DNA of 64,000 nt from Tretioscincus oriximinensis. Its lineage: Eukaryota > Chordata > Lepidosauria > Squamata > Gymnophthalmidae. Shown here one piece after another: positions 23,295-35,800 of the stretch. Each line of letters starts with the position of its first letter. Within the stretch, counting starts at the first letter, position 1. The position numbers and the translations under genes were made by a program. The DNA is taken from assembly GCA_022410635.1 (NCBI GenBank), contig JAJVDF010000019.1, positions 4,248,811 through 4,312,810 of the forward strand, in the 5' to 3' direction. The notes under the pieces are model-generated. The model worked only from the letters and a program-made list of their open reading frames with translations, had not been told where the DNA came from and made no database searches.

Positions 23295-23850
23295 AAAAAT
23301 ACACTACAAAGATAAAGTTTTACAGTTTTCTTTATCAGGAAACTCCAGCTCTTAAAAGTGTGTTTTTCCAAAATGGTGCAAAACTTACTTTCTGACAAGC
23401 TGGTAGCAGGATCCCTGTTGGATAGCATGACCTTCAGATAGATATGTGGGCATTGGGCAGAAACTGCCAGTATGCATGTGCTTTGGCTTTTGGATTTCAT
23501 GGCAGTGAAATATCTGGAAGTCTGTAGCAACTAGTTGTTTTCCTTGCACTGCCGTTTGACTGGTCTGGATTTTTATCAGTGATTCAGTAGGAGCTTTCTT
23601 CCAAAATATTGCAAAAGTGTGCAACATTTGATGTCCACATAAAATTATTCAGNGCAGCCTCACACAGTATCCTTGGCTCTTTCTGTTAGATTGGACTGAG
23701 AAGTTGTGCTAATATTAGCATCTGCTATAGGATCACTGAAGTGGCGGTCCTATTTCCAGCAGCTATACAAGTTGCAGTCACTTCATCACAGCCCTTTCTG
23801 AAACAACTAAACCAAGCAATGAAAGAGTATTGAAAGTGAATCCATGTGTG
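23295..23850. other. No gene or clear repeat
   Basis: Unassigned. Confidence 0.45.
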
Positions 23851-24620
23851 CCAGCCAGAACTTCCTAGGAAGCTGCGGGCTAACGGGGATTAGCTACCAC
23901 GTTATTAGGTGTCAGCACATCAGAGGCAGCTGATCATCAGGATACGGACACGTGTAGCATCTGACTCCCATCAAGAACTCACACAGAGGCCATAAGCTTA
24001 GATCAAGAGGCAAGATCTAGGAGGCCCACGTGGGTTATGGAACNTCCAGAGCACCCCTGTGTACTGGTTTTATTGACATGAGATCAGAAGGTGTGTACAA
24101 GAAAACAGACGTCAGAGAATGGGAGTTCCAAAGGTGTGGTTTGGGGCGGACCGGAGGTGGGCTCAGGTTGTGACACCTGTGTGACCTTTCTCCCTCCTCC
24201 CAAGGGGTGCAGCCTGTGTCAGGAAACTCCAAATATGGGTATGGTTTGGGTGGTACAAGATTGATCCCNGTAGCTGCNAGGACCTGTGACCGGTCGTTCA
24301 CCTCCTAGAGAGGAGATAGCCAGAACTTCCTCAGGGCTTCCAGGCAATTGACTAATGCCATTAAGCCAAGGCTCAGGAGACAATGGGTGCACCTTGAGAT
24401 AATGGGTGCAGGTAAACATTGCAAAGATGGGTGTTGCTTCAGGGCAGGAAGAGAGATTACCTCTCTTGCAACACCCTGTGCTGGAAATTTCCCAAAATTT
24501 TTGCAGACAAGAGGCCTGGGCTTCTAGAGACCAATGCTTGTATATTTTTATATCAAATATATTTATGCCAATTAATATATTACTAATGGCGAACCCCGAC
24601 AGTGGGCAAAGCCATATTAG
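23850..24620. repeat. GC-richer block, possible LTR relic
   Basis: Richer in GC than its neighbours. The phrase 'agccagaacttcct' occurs twice in direct orientation (about 23853 and 24319), as fragments of a long repeat might. On the minus strand an AATAAA lies at about 24069-24074. At the right end 'tggcgaaccccgaca' (24588-24602) looks somewhat like a tRNA-Trp-type primer binding site. No ends or genes are defined, so an endogenous retroviral origin is only a possibility. Confidence 0.3.
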
Positions 24621-24940
24621 CTAAACTACTAGTAGATGTTAATAAAAAGTGTTTCCTTACAGTAAAAAGTGCGCTATTGTGGTGTATTGTGTTTCTGCTG
24701 TTGCTGACATCAGATGTGCTAACTCTTGTTCTCTGGCTATGTAGAAGTCAAATAGAAGTGTCTTTGAAAGCAGAAAATGGCCTTGTGCGACATCCCTGGA
24801 TTCCAAGGCAGGAGCCACAGGGGGGAAGATGATAGGAGACTGGAAATGTTTGTTGAAGTAGTGGCAGCAAACGTTAGTATATACGTTGGTATATACAGTG
24901 CTTTGGTACAGTAAGTGCTTGTAGTGAGATGGCAGCTTAT
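24621..24940. other. No gene or clear repeat
   Basis: Unassigned. Confidence 0.45.
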
Positions 24941-25019
24941 TGCATGTCAACCCACCATGCAGACCAAATCTGCCAATGCATCAGTGCTGCTGCACTGATT
25001 ACAGCCATGCAGACTTTGT

Positions 25020-25175
25020 GTCTATGTGGCTAAAGCACATTCTGCACTGGGCTTTACTCTGGATAATATTTTGGGATAGGAACTCATCATTCGCATGCCT
25101 GTGCAGAGTCTGTGCTGCATGGTTCTATTCCAATTTATAAAGTAATCCAGAATAAGACCTAGTATAAACGGGCCT
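25020..25175. repeat. Foldback MITE copy, family of 52.06 and 63.76 kb
   Basis: The left part 'tgggctttactctggataat' (about 25049-25068) is matched inversely by the right end 'agtaatccagaataagacctag', then 'acgggcct' (25141-25175). The right end corresponds to the ends at 52150-52179 and 63908-63938. Diverged; the left terminus is uncertain. Confidence 0.45.
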
Positions 25176-27774
25176 AAGAACTGGCATCTTAAATGCTCCA
25201 TGCAAATTCTGCCTCAATTTGAGCATCTCAGAGGGCATTGTTATTATCCTAGAATTTCTGGTGCATTGTTTCCTTTCTATTTTGTGATGTCTTTGTAGAG
25301 CACAGTAGATTTGTCTTCTGAGGGTGACATAAGAGGCTATACATATGAAACAGCCTGATAGATGGGTTCTCAATATGCATTACATATTCTGCAGACTCTG
25401 AGAAAGAAGCAAAAGAAATTGTTTCTTGGATGTACCGTCGGAGGATGAAACTTGCATCTACCTTAGATGTCTACATTTCTCTTTAAGTGCATATTAGATA
25501 TCACTGGTGGTTAATTGTTGCTGTCATCAGTGTTTATAGCAATTATTTTAAAACTGGTAGCAATTATTTCATTATCAACAATTGCCAAACATGATACAAG
25601 ACTATTAATGAAATTAAAATGTTTTTTTCCTTTAAGGGATAATGCACAGCCTCTACTCTTGCCATTCCTAATCAGCTAAAATGCCCACATCAAAGGATAA
25701 AAGCTATTTCATAAGGTTTTGAANATCTATCTTAGTTTTTAATCTCTTTGACAAATATATACTGAGTGAAATTAAATTATATTTAGAAGGGTCTATCATT
25801 CAACAGTAGGGCATTATCTTATTCCTAGGACTTTTCTGTATTTATCTTGGGGCTGATCTACAATGTGCACTATAAAGTAGGCTAATGCATTCTGTCCAAA
25901 TAGGATGAAGAATAAACCAGGTAAAGAGACCCTTGAACTGGATCACCAGTAGAGCTGATTAAAAAAAATCTACTGATGGATAAGTGGATCCCAGTCTGGA
26001 ACCTGGAGATACGCAGAAGGTCTCTCCATTTTACAGGCTACTAGGAGGAAAATAAAAAGCTGGGTTAGTTCACTGATTTATTTGTACCATCTTGTCCCAG
26101 TCCCAAAACATTTAACGTTGCTTGCCAGACCTTTGAAACTTCCTGGCCAGAATTTCAAAACTTCTAAGGGTTTTTTTCCCAGCAATGCTTTTGGTGTCAT
26201 ATATGAATACCTAGACAAAAGGGAATTAAGTCTAGTATATCGGAATGTGGGGCACACTGTTTGCATGCTTTTCGTAGCCCAGCTTATGATATGTTTATGG
26301 ACTAATTTTAATGGGTCCATCTGTCAGGTGGGACAAGGAACCATTTTGCATTTTGTCTCACTCTGTAGCTCCACCCTGTGCAGATGGAATAATACTAGTA
26401 CGTGGAAGACAGAGAGCTGATATGCTCTATGGATCCATGTGCAGAAAAGGCCAGAATTCAAAACTAGGAATCAGACTGAAGTACAAAACCAAGTCATGAA
26501 GTCAAATTGCATTTGTCCACATGAACAAATATCAAGGCTGTGTCTTTAGCACAGTATGACTTTGATACTCAAGCACCAGGCTTAGAACCAATAAACCTCC
26601 TAGCAAGCACAGATAACTAGTTGCACTCATGTGGACTGTGAATGGACCCAGCTGTTTTCTAACTGACAGGGCCACTGAATGCCCTTTCATGGCTCTGAAC
26701 TCAGCTTTTTTGTGCAGAGATCATGTACAAATAAATGATCTATTGATGTGGAAACTGTAATTTACGAATGCTGTGCCAAATTCATCAGTGTTTGTTGGNT
26801 GCACTGTAGAACTGATCTTCAAGAAGCAATCTGACATACGCATAATTAGCGCTACTTGGATGATTGCCTGGGGGGAGTGAACTTAGTTCAGATCTAAATT
26901 CATGTGAAAAGAACAACGTATCATTATATGGTGCACAGATTCATCTGCCAGGTTTGTACAGGGGCAGATTCCCCTCCATATGGGGTCTTTGCATATTTAC
27001 ATTTCTTTAGAACTGAGGATAAAATATAAAGGATGGCAATTCTGTTCCAACCACCCAGTAGACTCACATGTGAAGAATTATAATGTACATACTTAATTGC
27101 TTAAACAATTGCTTCTTATAAAAGAAGGAAGAAGTCAGCATTGTTACCTGATCATTATTATTTTCACATGGCAGGCTAAAGGGTTATGAGATATTGTTAA
27201 TATTGTAATCTTATTAGAAAATGCAATAAAATATTTTTGGAAAAATGTACAGTGGTAATTTTGTTGTTTAAATGCTCGAAGAGAAATCTCATTGCCATGC
27301 TCCAAAAGAATTTGACTAGAGAAAGGCTACAGGAATGCTCCTCTCCACTCCGAAAATCTTTGCCTAGCACCAAACTGTTTTATGAAAAAAGGGAATGAAA
27401 GATGCTTATTGCAACACTAAAAACTGCATCCTTTATTCCTAAGAAAAAGCCCTAGCACAACGCACAACCTAGAAATTANAGCTCTTGTTAGACAGCTTTT
27501 GTTGTCCTGCACATGCTGCTTTCTTCTTAGAAAGTGCAGAGGTGTCTACTGCCTGGATGTACAATTTAAAGCCAGACACATAAGGAAGTATGAAGCATTG
27601 ACTTTTACTTGCCTCCTTGAAGCTCTGCTGGAAAATAATCATGAAAAGTTTAAATCTTTCAAGACTGCATTGTGGACACCACAATTGGAATGCATAATGT
27701 AAAGTTGGGGCTATGCAAAAAGCATTTTTTAAAATGTAAATATTAGTCTGTTGTGATCTAGCCCCTCCTCCCCA
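25176..27774. other. No gene or recognised repeat
   Basis: Quiet AT-rich DNA. Open frames up to about 115 codons show no family features. Confidence 0.45.
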
Positions 27775-27845
27775 TTGCTCCCATCTGTGCATCCACCTAC
27801 TCCCTCCCACCACCCCCTTTCACGTGCCACTTCTTTGTTTAGTGC

Positions 27846-27964
27846 CTTCTTTCTATTTTGCTTTCCTTCCTTCTTTATTTTTTCTTCCTTTTCTTCCTTC
27901 CCTTCCATCTTTCATCCATTCCTTCCTTTGTTCTTCCTTTCCTTTCTTCTTTCCTTCCCCACCC
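27846..27964 (+). repeat. Pyrimidine-rich (CTTC)n-like tract
   Basis: Almost only C and T on the plus strand, with cttt and cttc units. Its translations are low-complexity F/L/P/S strings and not real proteins. Confidence 0.8.
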
Positions 27965-30900
27965 AGTACTNGTCCCAGTATTGAACCATAGAGTCTTCCA
28001 CTATCTTTCCACCCAGTCAATTTATTACTTCCCTCTATTTTCTGTCTTTTAGCCAGTTTCCAATCCTGGAGTCTGTTCTCTGGAGGTTGTAAAAGTTCCG
28101 AGCCCTAGTGGAAGTTTTATCCAAAACCAAGGCATCAACATCAACAATAGCAATTNATTTTTTGAAAGTGTCTTTCTTTCCGAAATGCCTTCTTGGCTCT
28201 TGGTGACTTTTCTTCAGAGATTAGGTGTTCTATATGCTTGTGAAAAAGGTTTTTGTGGGTGTTGCCATGCTAGATTGAGCTCAGAAAAAAGTTACTACAG
28301 CAGTCCAAACTGCGTCTTGTTGTTGTCTCCCATCCATTTTTTCTACTTCCTCCCATGCACCTTCTCACTTGGTCTATGGTTATGACATGTGAGGCTTATG
28401 TTACTGAGTTTTCTATCCTTCTGGTGCAAACCATGCCTGGACAAACGGATGGTAGTTCATCAAAGAAAGTGGTACTTCTTCCTCTTTGTCAGAGTTGCAA
28501 AAGTAACAATCTGTTTTCAGAGCGGGAGGATGATGTGCCATGGAATAGAGTACATGCAGAAAATGTGAAAGAAACAGTATGGAAATATGTTCTACATGCA
28601 TACTGTTGCATGTGCTGCAGAGAGCACTCACAAGACAAATTGGGCTGGATAACAGTTTTCTGATCCAGGTGTAGCTTGGATGGTTGTCTGCCTGAAAGGA
28701 TGGCTCACCTGGTCTAAACGTTTAGGTCAGAGAACACACCAGGTACACCAGGTTCCAGGTTCGGCTGTGGGTTGCTCCTACAAATGTCATTTTTTTCTCC
28801 ATGACAGCTGTATGAATGAGCCAGGCCCACACTATAATTTTCCTGCTTTGCAAACTGGGCAGGCCTGGGATGAATGTTGTTTTAACAAATATGCATATTT
28901 TGTTCTGCATCTCTAAGATTCACTTCTAAATGTCATAGGAAATGAAGTTGATTGTGCATATATCTTGGTGACTCCTAGGCAGCTAGACTTGATTATATCA
29001 GTAAAATATAGATTTTGCATATTTCCCTGGCATTGTGCCCTATTATAAAGGCCACATAATCTTCCTTGATTATTAAATTGCTGCTTTTTAGCCTAAATGT
29101 AACCAGAATGAGACAGTATGATATAAAGGACCATAGCTTAGGTCAGTGGTACATACATTTCAGATCAAAGTATTATGAGTTTAAAAGGATATTTACTTAG
29201 GGAAGACTACAGCTATGTACCCACTCATCATGCCTGGCCTACTGCTTTTTCATCCTTGGCTATATAAGATGCCTGAAATACACAAAATGTCCATCTTATT
29301 GAATGCTTGTGGTTAGAACTAGGGTTGATTTTTTTTACATACATCTTTCGTGACCTGGCTTAGCATTACAGATTTGATTTATATTCTAAGTAAAGGAGAC
29401 TAATGCTTAATGTTCCTTTTGGACCAACTTTAGTTATGGTTGACATTTCAGAGTAAATAAAATACGAAAAAGAGCGCAAATGGTGCAAATTAGGATCTGC
29501 AATAGCTCTACAAAATAATATATTTTCCTACATTATTGGTTTACATGAAAACCTCTGGAGGACAAGAGAATGAGCTTTGTAATTACACAAAATATATGCA
29601 TTTTACGATTGCTTAATATGGCATGATGCTATAAAATGATAGCTTTTTGTGTGAACACTTTACGGCAAGGAGCTACCTAATTAAAAATACTTCAAGGATA
29701 GTAAATCAAAAAGTTTATTCAATCTGCTGGCACCCTGTACATGAATAAATTATTAAAAAAATTAAGTAGAGCAGAAAAATTAGGAGCTCTGAAAATGATC
29801 CACGTGAGGCCTATAATTTATAACTAAATTTTCTTTTATCAGTGTTAATAATTTTGTATACTTCCTGGCTGGGGGGAAAGATTAACATTCCTTTGAAAGA
29901 AAGGAATGAGGAAAGAAACTATAATTCAAAATATTTTCAGTTTATAGATACTTTTGAGCAGCTTAAGTCACAGCTTAATAAAAGTCAACAGGATTTTTCA
30001 TCTTGTATCTTCCATTTGTTCAGCAAATAGCCATGTCTTTTGAAAATTTCACTAAAAAAGTTGACCTGCTCCCACCCTCAAACCAAATCAGNATAAGAAA
30101 TGTCTCATTCGTTTCTTGCAAATCCTGTGCTTTGCATGATGAGTTCTGCCTGGTGAGAAATATATTAGCTCAAAAATTATAGNTTTTAAGGATTTCTGAA
30201 GCATAGAATGCTAGAGCAAGTTAGTTTGCTGTTACAAAAAGGAGACAAAAATTAAATCAATATTTTTTCTTAACCATTAATCATAAGTGTTCACATTTTT
30301 CAACTAGCATCAGGAATATATGGTGGTCAGAAGTTTAAATGTAAAACATTCTTAATTTCAAAGAGTTTCCTCTTCTTTCAGATCACCATGATGAATGCAA
30401 ACAAACATTAATGTTTCTTTTTTTTTAACCACATTTTACCGGTAATTTAGTCCTACTTTCAAATTCTTTCAAATGGCATGGCGATGTCCCTTGATTATTT
30501 TTTCTGAATTATTTTTTCATTTGATTTCCAGCCTTCAGTTATTACGACTTACTTTCCCAAAATTACAAAGTACAACCCATAGTTAACCATAGTTTCTCAG
30601 AGGAAGGTAAACTGACTTTTCTTTAGCAATATAAAATACCCTTATTGAATGCAAGAGGTAAGAAAAGAAACAAGATGAATTAGGTCAGTTGTTTACAGAA
30701 TTATTACCTAGGACCAAACTCAATCCTAGTCATACTTCTGGCAATATGAGCTGTCCAACCCTAGCTTTTGCTTACCCTCAGAAGACTGCTTAAAAACACT
30801 CTGAAGGTAGGCTAGAAAAAGATGTTATCATGTTGATAACCATCAGCTCACTCAGTAGTATTCTGCCCCATTTGTGGCATAGTTGACTAGAAAACATTTA

Positions 30901-32685
30901 TTTTTCAATGTTGGTTGGAGCTAGAGATCAAATTTAGGTGTGTGGTCCTTCTGGATGACTCTGGAGAACTTTTCTTCACCATTTTGATGTTAGGCAGTAC
31001 CACAGAGTCTAAAATCTGTTTGATATCATTTATACTAACTCATGTTAAGAATAAGACTACTTAACACAGCAGGACTTATTCTCAACAATTTCACACAAAG
31101 ATATGTTAGTCATCACAGCAAATTGTATTACATTAAGAAAATCACATGATGTCGTATTATAGTAACAAAATCACTTATTACATATACTGAGTGTACATTA
31201 TTCCTATCAAAAAGTAAACAAATATCTAAATGAAAAGATGTTGTAAGAAGTCAACCAAATCCAATGTCTATAAGCTTTGGATGTAAACTTTGGATATAAA
31301 CACAGCTCACAAGAATGCACATATTGAAACACATTTGTTTCACCACATTAAACATCAGCAAAACAATTACATTTGGCTAACAAAACTCTAGTAAAGTATG
31401 GATGGANCTAACCTGAACCTGGGAGGAACCGTGAATTGAAATAAAGAATAGATGGAGAGAACTGATCCCAAGCCAGAAGGCCCAGTACACATTGTCTGCA
31501 TTCTGCTGAACCTGAGGGTGTGGGCAGACAACAAAGGAATCCGAGTGAAATCTGCAATCTAAAAGTGATTGTGGATTTTGCTGTGAAAAAAGGGGACATT
31601 ACCTAAAAATCTGAGCAGAACTGACGTATGGCCGAAGAGAATAAAACAGGAGCAATAGCTGTGCAAGCCCAGCCAGCTGTAGTCCTGCAGTCCTATTGGT
31701 TGACGTCTTCTCATGCTGTTCATCTCCTTGACAATGCAACAGACACTAATGGAGGATGCACAGATTTCGCCATGCATCTGAAAAATTTTCCGGATGCATG
31801 GCAAAGACTAACGAAACCTCCATTAAGAAGTATGGCTGGGAAGCAAAGATGCTGGAACATGACACCAAAAATCAGGTAAGTAAACATCGTGTGCATGCAC
31901 CCTGATTGTGAACTGCATGGAACAGACCTCTTTAGACTGGTTAATTTTAGAAGCTTGCTGTCTCAGCTGTGCCTCACACACTCACCTCACAGTAAGTTCC
32001 ATGTGACTGAGTTTCATGTAGACAAGAGGATTTAGAGGAATAGGTAACTACAGTGTTTGATTCATATACTAATTTAAAGAAGGCAGCTCATGGTGGGAAG
32101 TTAATCTTCCAAGGCACAGATTAATTCAAGTTTTGTGACCCACTTGGGAGTATTGGATGACTGCTATATATATTCTTGGTTGATTTGGAAGAGTATATTC
32201 ATATTGATTTGTAACAGACAAAAGCAGAGTAGCATAGGAATATTCATTCTTTTGTATAACAGAATTACTTTTTGGAAAAATNGTCTGAGGAAATTGAAGG
32301 GCATTTGGTGGAATGCAACAGAAGGTATCATGCTAAACAAGGAAGGGAATAAGTATAGTGTGACTGGTGCTCTTGAAGCCTCCGGAGATAATCTACAAAC
32401 TAAAAGCATTCAGTTTCGCTTCAAATTCTGCTTCATGATTTCATAGGACACCTTTCATCTGTTCAGAATATAAAACTAGGATATCAATGTCATCTTAATA
32501 TTTTTGCTAAATAATGGGATAGAAATACCTTCCTTGTCTGTGGTATAAGTATTTCACATTTACAGTTACTTTTAGAGGATGATAAAGAATTGCATCACTT
32601 CCAGGGGGTTGGGATGGAATCACTCCCCACCAGCCACCAAGGATTTAGCAACTGCAGCTGCCCTGACATGGGGNTTTATATTTTC
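27965..32685. other. Longest repeat-poor stretch; no gene seen
   Basis: 4.7 kb in which I recognise no transposon, exon or RNA gene. About 29440-29830 and 30240-30520 are AT-rich yet varied in sequence. Such repeat-free intervals often hold conserved noncoding elements, but that needs alignment to other genomes. Confidence 0.4.
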
Positions 32686-32689
32686 ATTT

Positions 32690-32830
32690 TATGTTTGACT
32701 GGTAATATACTTTTGTGTGATATTTAATTGTATGATTTATAATGCTTGATACTGTATTTTGTTTATAGTGTTTCCCNTAAAAATCCTTGGGAAATTTCAA
32801 AATTGGAAAGGCAGTATACAAATAATAGGA
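32690..32830 (+). repeat. Probable L2-like 3'UTR remnant
   Basis: T-rich sequence 'attgtatgatttataatg...gtttatagtgttt' followed by 'ttgggaaatttcaaaattggaaaggcagtatacaaataa'. This has the general build of L2-type LINE tails (glycine/purine box followed by 'ggcagtatacaaata'). Low confidence because it is old. Confidence 0.4.
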
Positions 32831-35800
32831 ATGATTGATCACCCAAACAACTAAAGGCCACTATTATATGTGTGGAAACAACCTATGGTTATGGGGCTTG
32901 TCCAAACCTTGGGGATGGCATGGAGGGTGGAATGGCACAGGCTATCATTGTGTTGTTCTGGTTCACAATAATCTGTGTCAGTCTTAGGATGGATTGCTTG
33001 TCTCAGACCTACTGGATCCAGATAGTCAGGTAGGAGACAACTGGAGAAAGGCCCACTATGTCTCCAATGGAGAGTTTCATTAACTGACTTTGGGTTAAAT
33101 TTCCTCATCTTCACTGTGGTTTATGCTGTTTCCCAACAACAAGTTTAATATTGCTATTTCTTTTAAAACTGAGAGAATACACTTGAAGTACCTCTACATT
33201 CACCTCCAATCTTCCTCGCAATTTCCTTTATCCTCATTACATTTCTTGGTATTTTCGTGACATCAGCNGTCCCAGAAATCATTGCTGAGCTTGCCTTACT
33301 ACATTTCCCAGCATACTCTAAGCAGAGAGCCAATGAGTTTTTTGCAGTGAGGATTAAACTCTCGTGAGATTTAGCATGTTCACATAAGGAAGACCCCACT
33401 GATATTTTTTTCAGTTTATGAAGAAGTCTGCTGCTGAATCAGGAAAAATGAGTGAACAAGAAAAGTGGGATGAAAGGGGTTTTTAGTGAGTGGATGGCTG
33501 ACCTTTCTTGAATAAAAGGGGTAAATTCTACATGATATTGCTGCCAACTCGCTAAATATCCTGAATGGGGATGGGGCCATACAATGACTGATATTGTTAA
33601 GCTAGGCTTCCATAGTTTCTCCAACTCTTGGTTTTTGTTAGGTGTTAGGTGGCAATTATTTGCAGATCAATTACTTGCACAGCATTAGTTTGTGTATGGC
33701 TGTATAATAAAAATGATTTGAAGAAATAGAAGGAAATTTGTGAGGAAGCATCAGAAACCTAAAAAATTAGGCTGTCTATAAATGCCTACTTAGGGTTCAT
33801 TATGCTGTAATGGTGGTCTTAATGCTCCGTATTTTGTCTTCAGATGTGCTGCTTTAAAAACAAACTTTANAATGTGTTATGAACTGATTTTAACTGTGTT
33901 TCTAAATCCCTCTTTCTGCTAAATTGAAGACTGTTTCCACATCACCAACCATTCTGTTATTCCCCAGGAATTTCCTGCCCACACCTGGTATATACCTGNC
34001 ATCAGTCAACAAACAGACCACAGTGATTGCTGACTAGGGAATACAGATGGTGCATGGTAGGACTTCTGGTTTCACACTTAGTGAAACCCTGCCTGCTTGC
34101 ATGTAACATATGTACTCTCCTGTCATGATGAGGAGTGAGCAAGTCAAGCAGCACCTAAAATTGGAGCTCCTGCTTTTTTGTACCCTGGGGCTGGAACAAG
34201 AATGTTGTTGCACCAAGGATGTGAATGGCAGAGAACAATTTTCCTGCAACCAAGGAAGGAGTAATTCCCAATTAAAATTATATGGTCACAAGATTAATTC
34301 TTCAGCAAGGAACTGCCCAGGAGTTGCCAGCAAATGTAAAGCAAATATTTAAGAAATTTCAAGTCATATATATCAGTAGTATTTTTCTATAATTTCTCCC
34401 TTCTAGATTAACTTTTTACATTAAACAAACATTACTATTGCCCTCTGTTAGATAGGCTTAGACATGGCCTGCAGCATCTAAAGTACTTCCAGGAATAAAG
34501 CTGTTTAGGATATATTTTGTAAAAATCATACACAATCTGACCTGTTTTCCCCCCTCCAGCAAAATCCCTCCAACCAAATCCAGACTAGCTATGTTCAGTC
34601 AATAAAGTAAAATAAAACAAAGCAAAACAACATCCTGTCAACACATAGAACAGAAACTCTTCCATTGGGGCAGCGCTGGGCATGGCGAAACAAAATAATG
34701 AGTGTGAGTTGCTGAGCTTGCTAGAGGGTCTGGAAGAAAGAGCTTCCTTGGCTAATGCCCATGTATTGAGTCTGGAAGGCTTTGAAATATACTAATAATC
34801 CCATGTGAATTCTCCGGTCACACAGATTTAAAGCTTCTTATATAACAAGCTTAATGGAAGAATCTATTTTTCTTCTTTTTTTGAGTGCCTTGAAATCTTG
34901 CCTACTCTGGATGGGTCAAACTGACAGCTTTTCTTTCAAAACCCAAAGGCTCATCTCTTCTTAGCTCCTTCAAGAAGAAAGTTCTGCTGAACAGCTTCAA
35001 CAAAGTGGGGATACAGGGAAACATTGCTAATGAAGCTAAAGTACATGGATTATGTAATGATCACTGTGCAAATGATCGCTAAGCTAGTGGGGATAATGAT
35101 GACAATTGACCAAACTTCATTGGACAAGTCTCTAAAAGCAGCTCAATCTGTACTGCCATCCACTGTTTTGATTATTGGCCAAACTTCATTGGTGTTGATA
35201 AAGGCTGCAGGCACAGGAGGTTTTTCTACCATGTTGGTAGTATAATCATGATGACTCTGTTCCATATGTTAACAGAGTTTTCACATTACATCTGATCAAA
35301 ATGTCCTTTTGCTGATATTTTCTGAAATGGCTATGCCAGCAGCCACGGATGTGAGAAGCCTTCCTGTATGTACAGATCCTTCATGGGGTTACCGAGATAC
35401 CACGCTAGCACAAGACAAGGCACCTGCCTTTTCTTTCCTTTTTAGGGCTGAAAGGGACATGAAGATGGTCTAAAAGTGAAGGTATGGCTGTGCTATAAGA
35501 GAAATGAGAAATGGAGCCAGGGTGCCAAAATTGCTTCCGGACTTGGTTTCTGGGTATTTGGAGTACAGGGGTATGCATCGTCATCTTCTATGCATAGATA
35601 CCATTTTGAAATAGAGGTTCCCACAATTTATGAGTCTTTGACNATTCCAGCTGGTCCATTCTTATTGGAATAGTTCTCAGTTGGAGCAGTTCACCTGGAA
35701 CATGGTTATCTGCATAGTTTGCTGACGCATGCTGATGGGCTTGGAGATCTGGGGGTGGGCATTTTTATAGTGCTAGTTTGCATGCTGCTAAAATAAAGAC

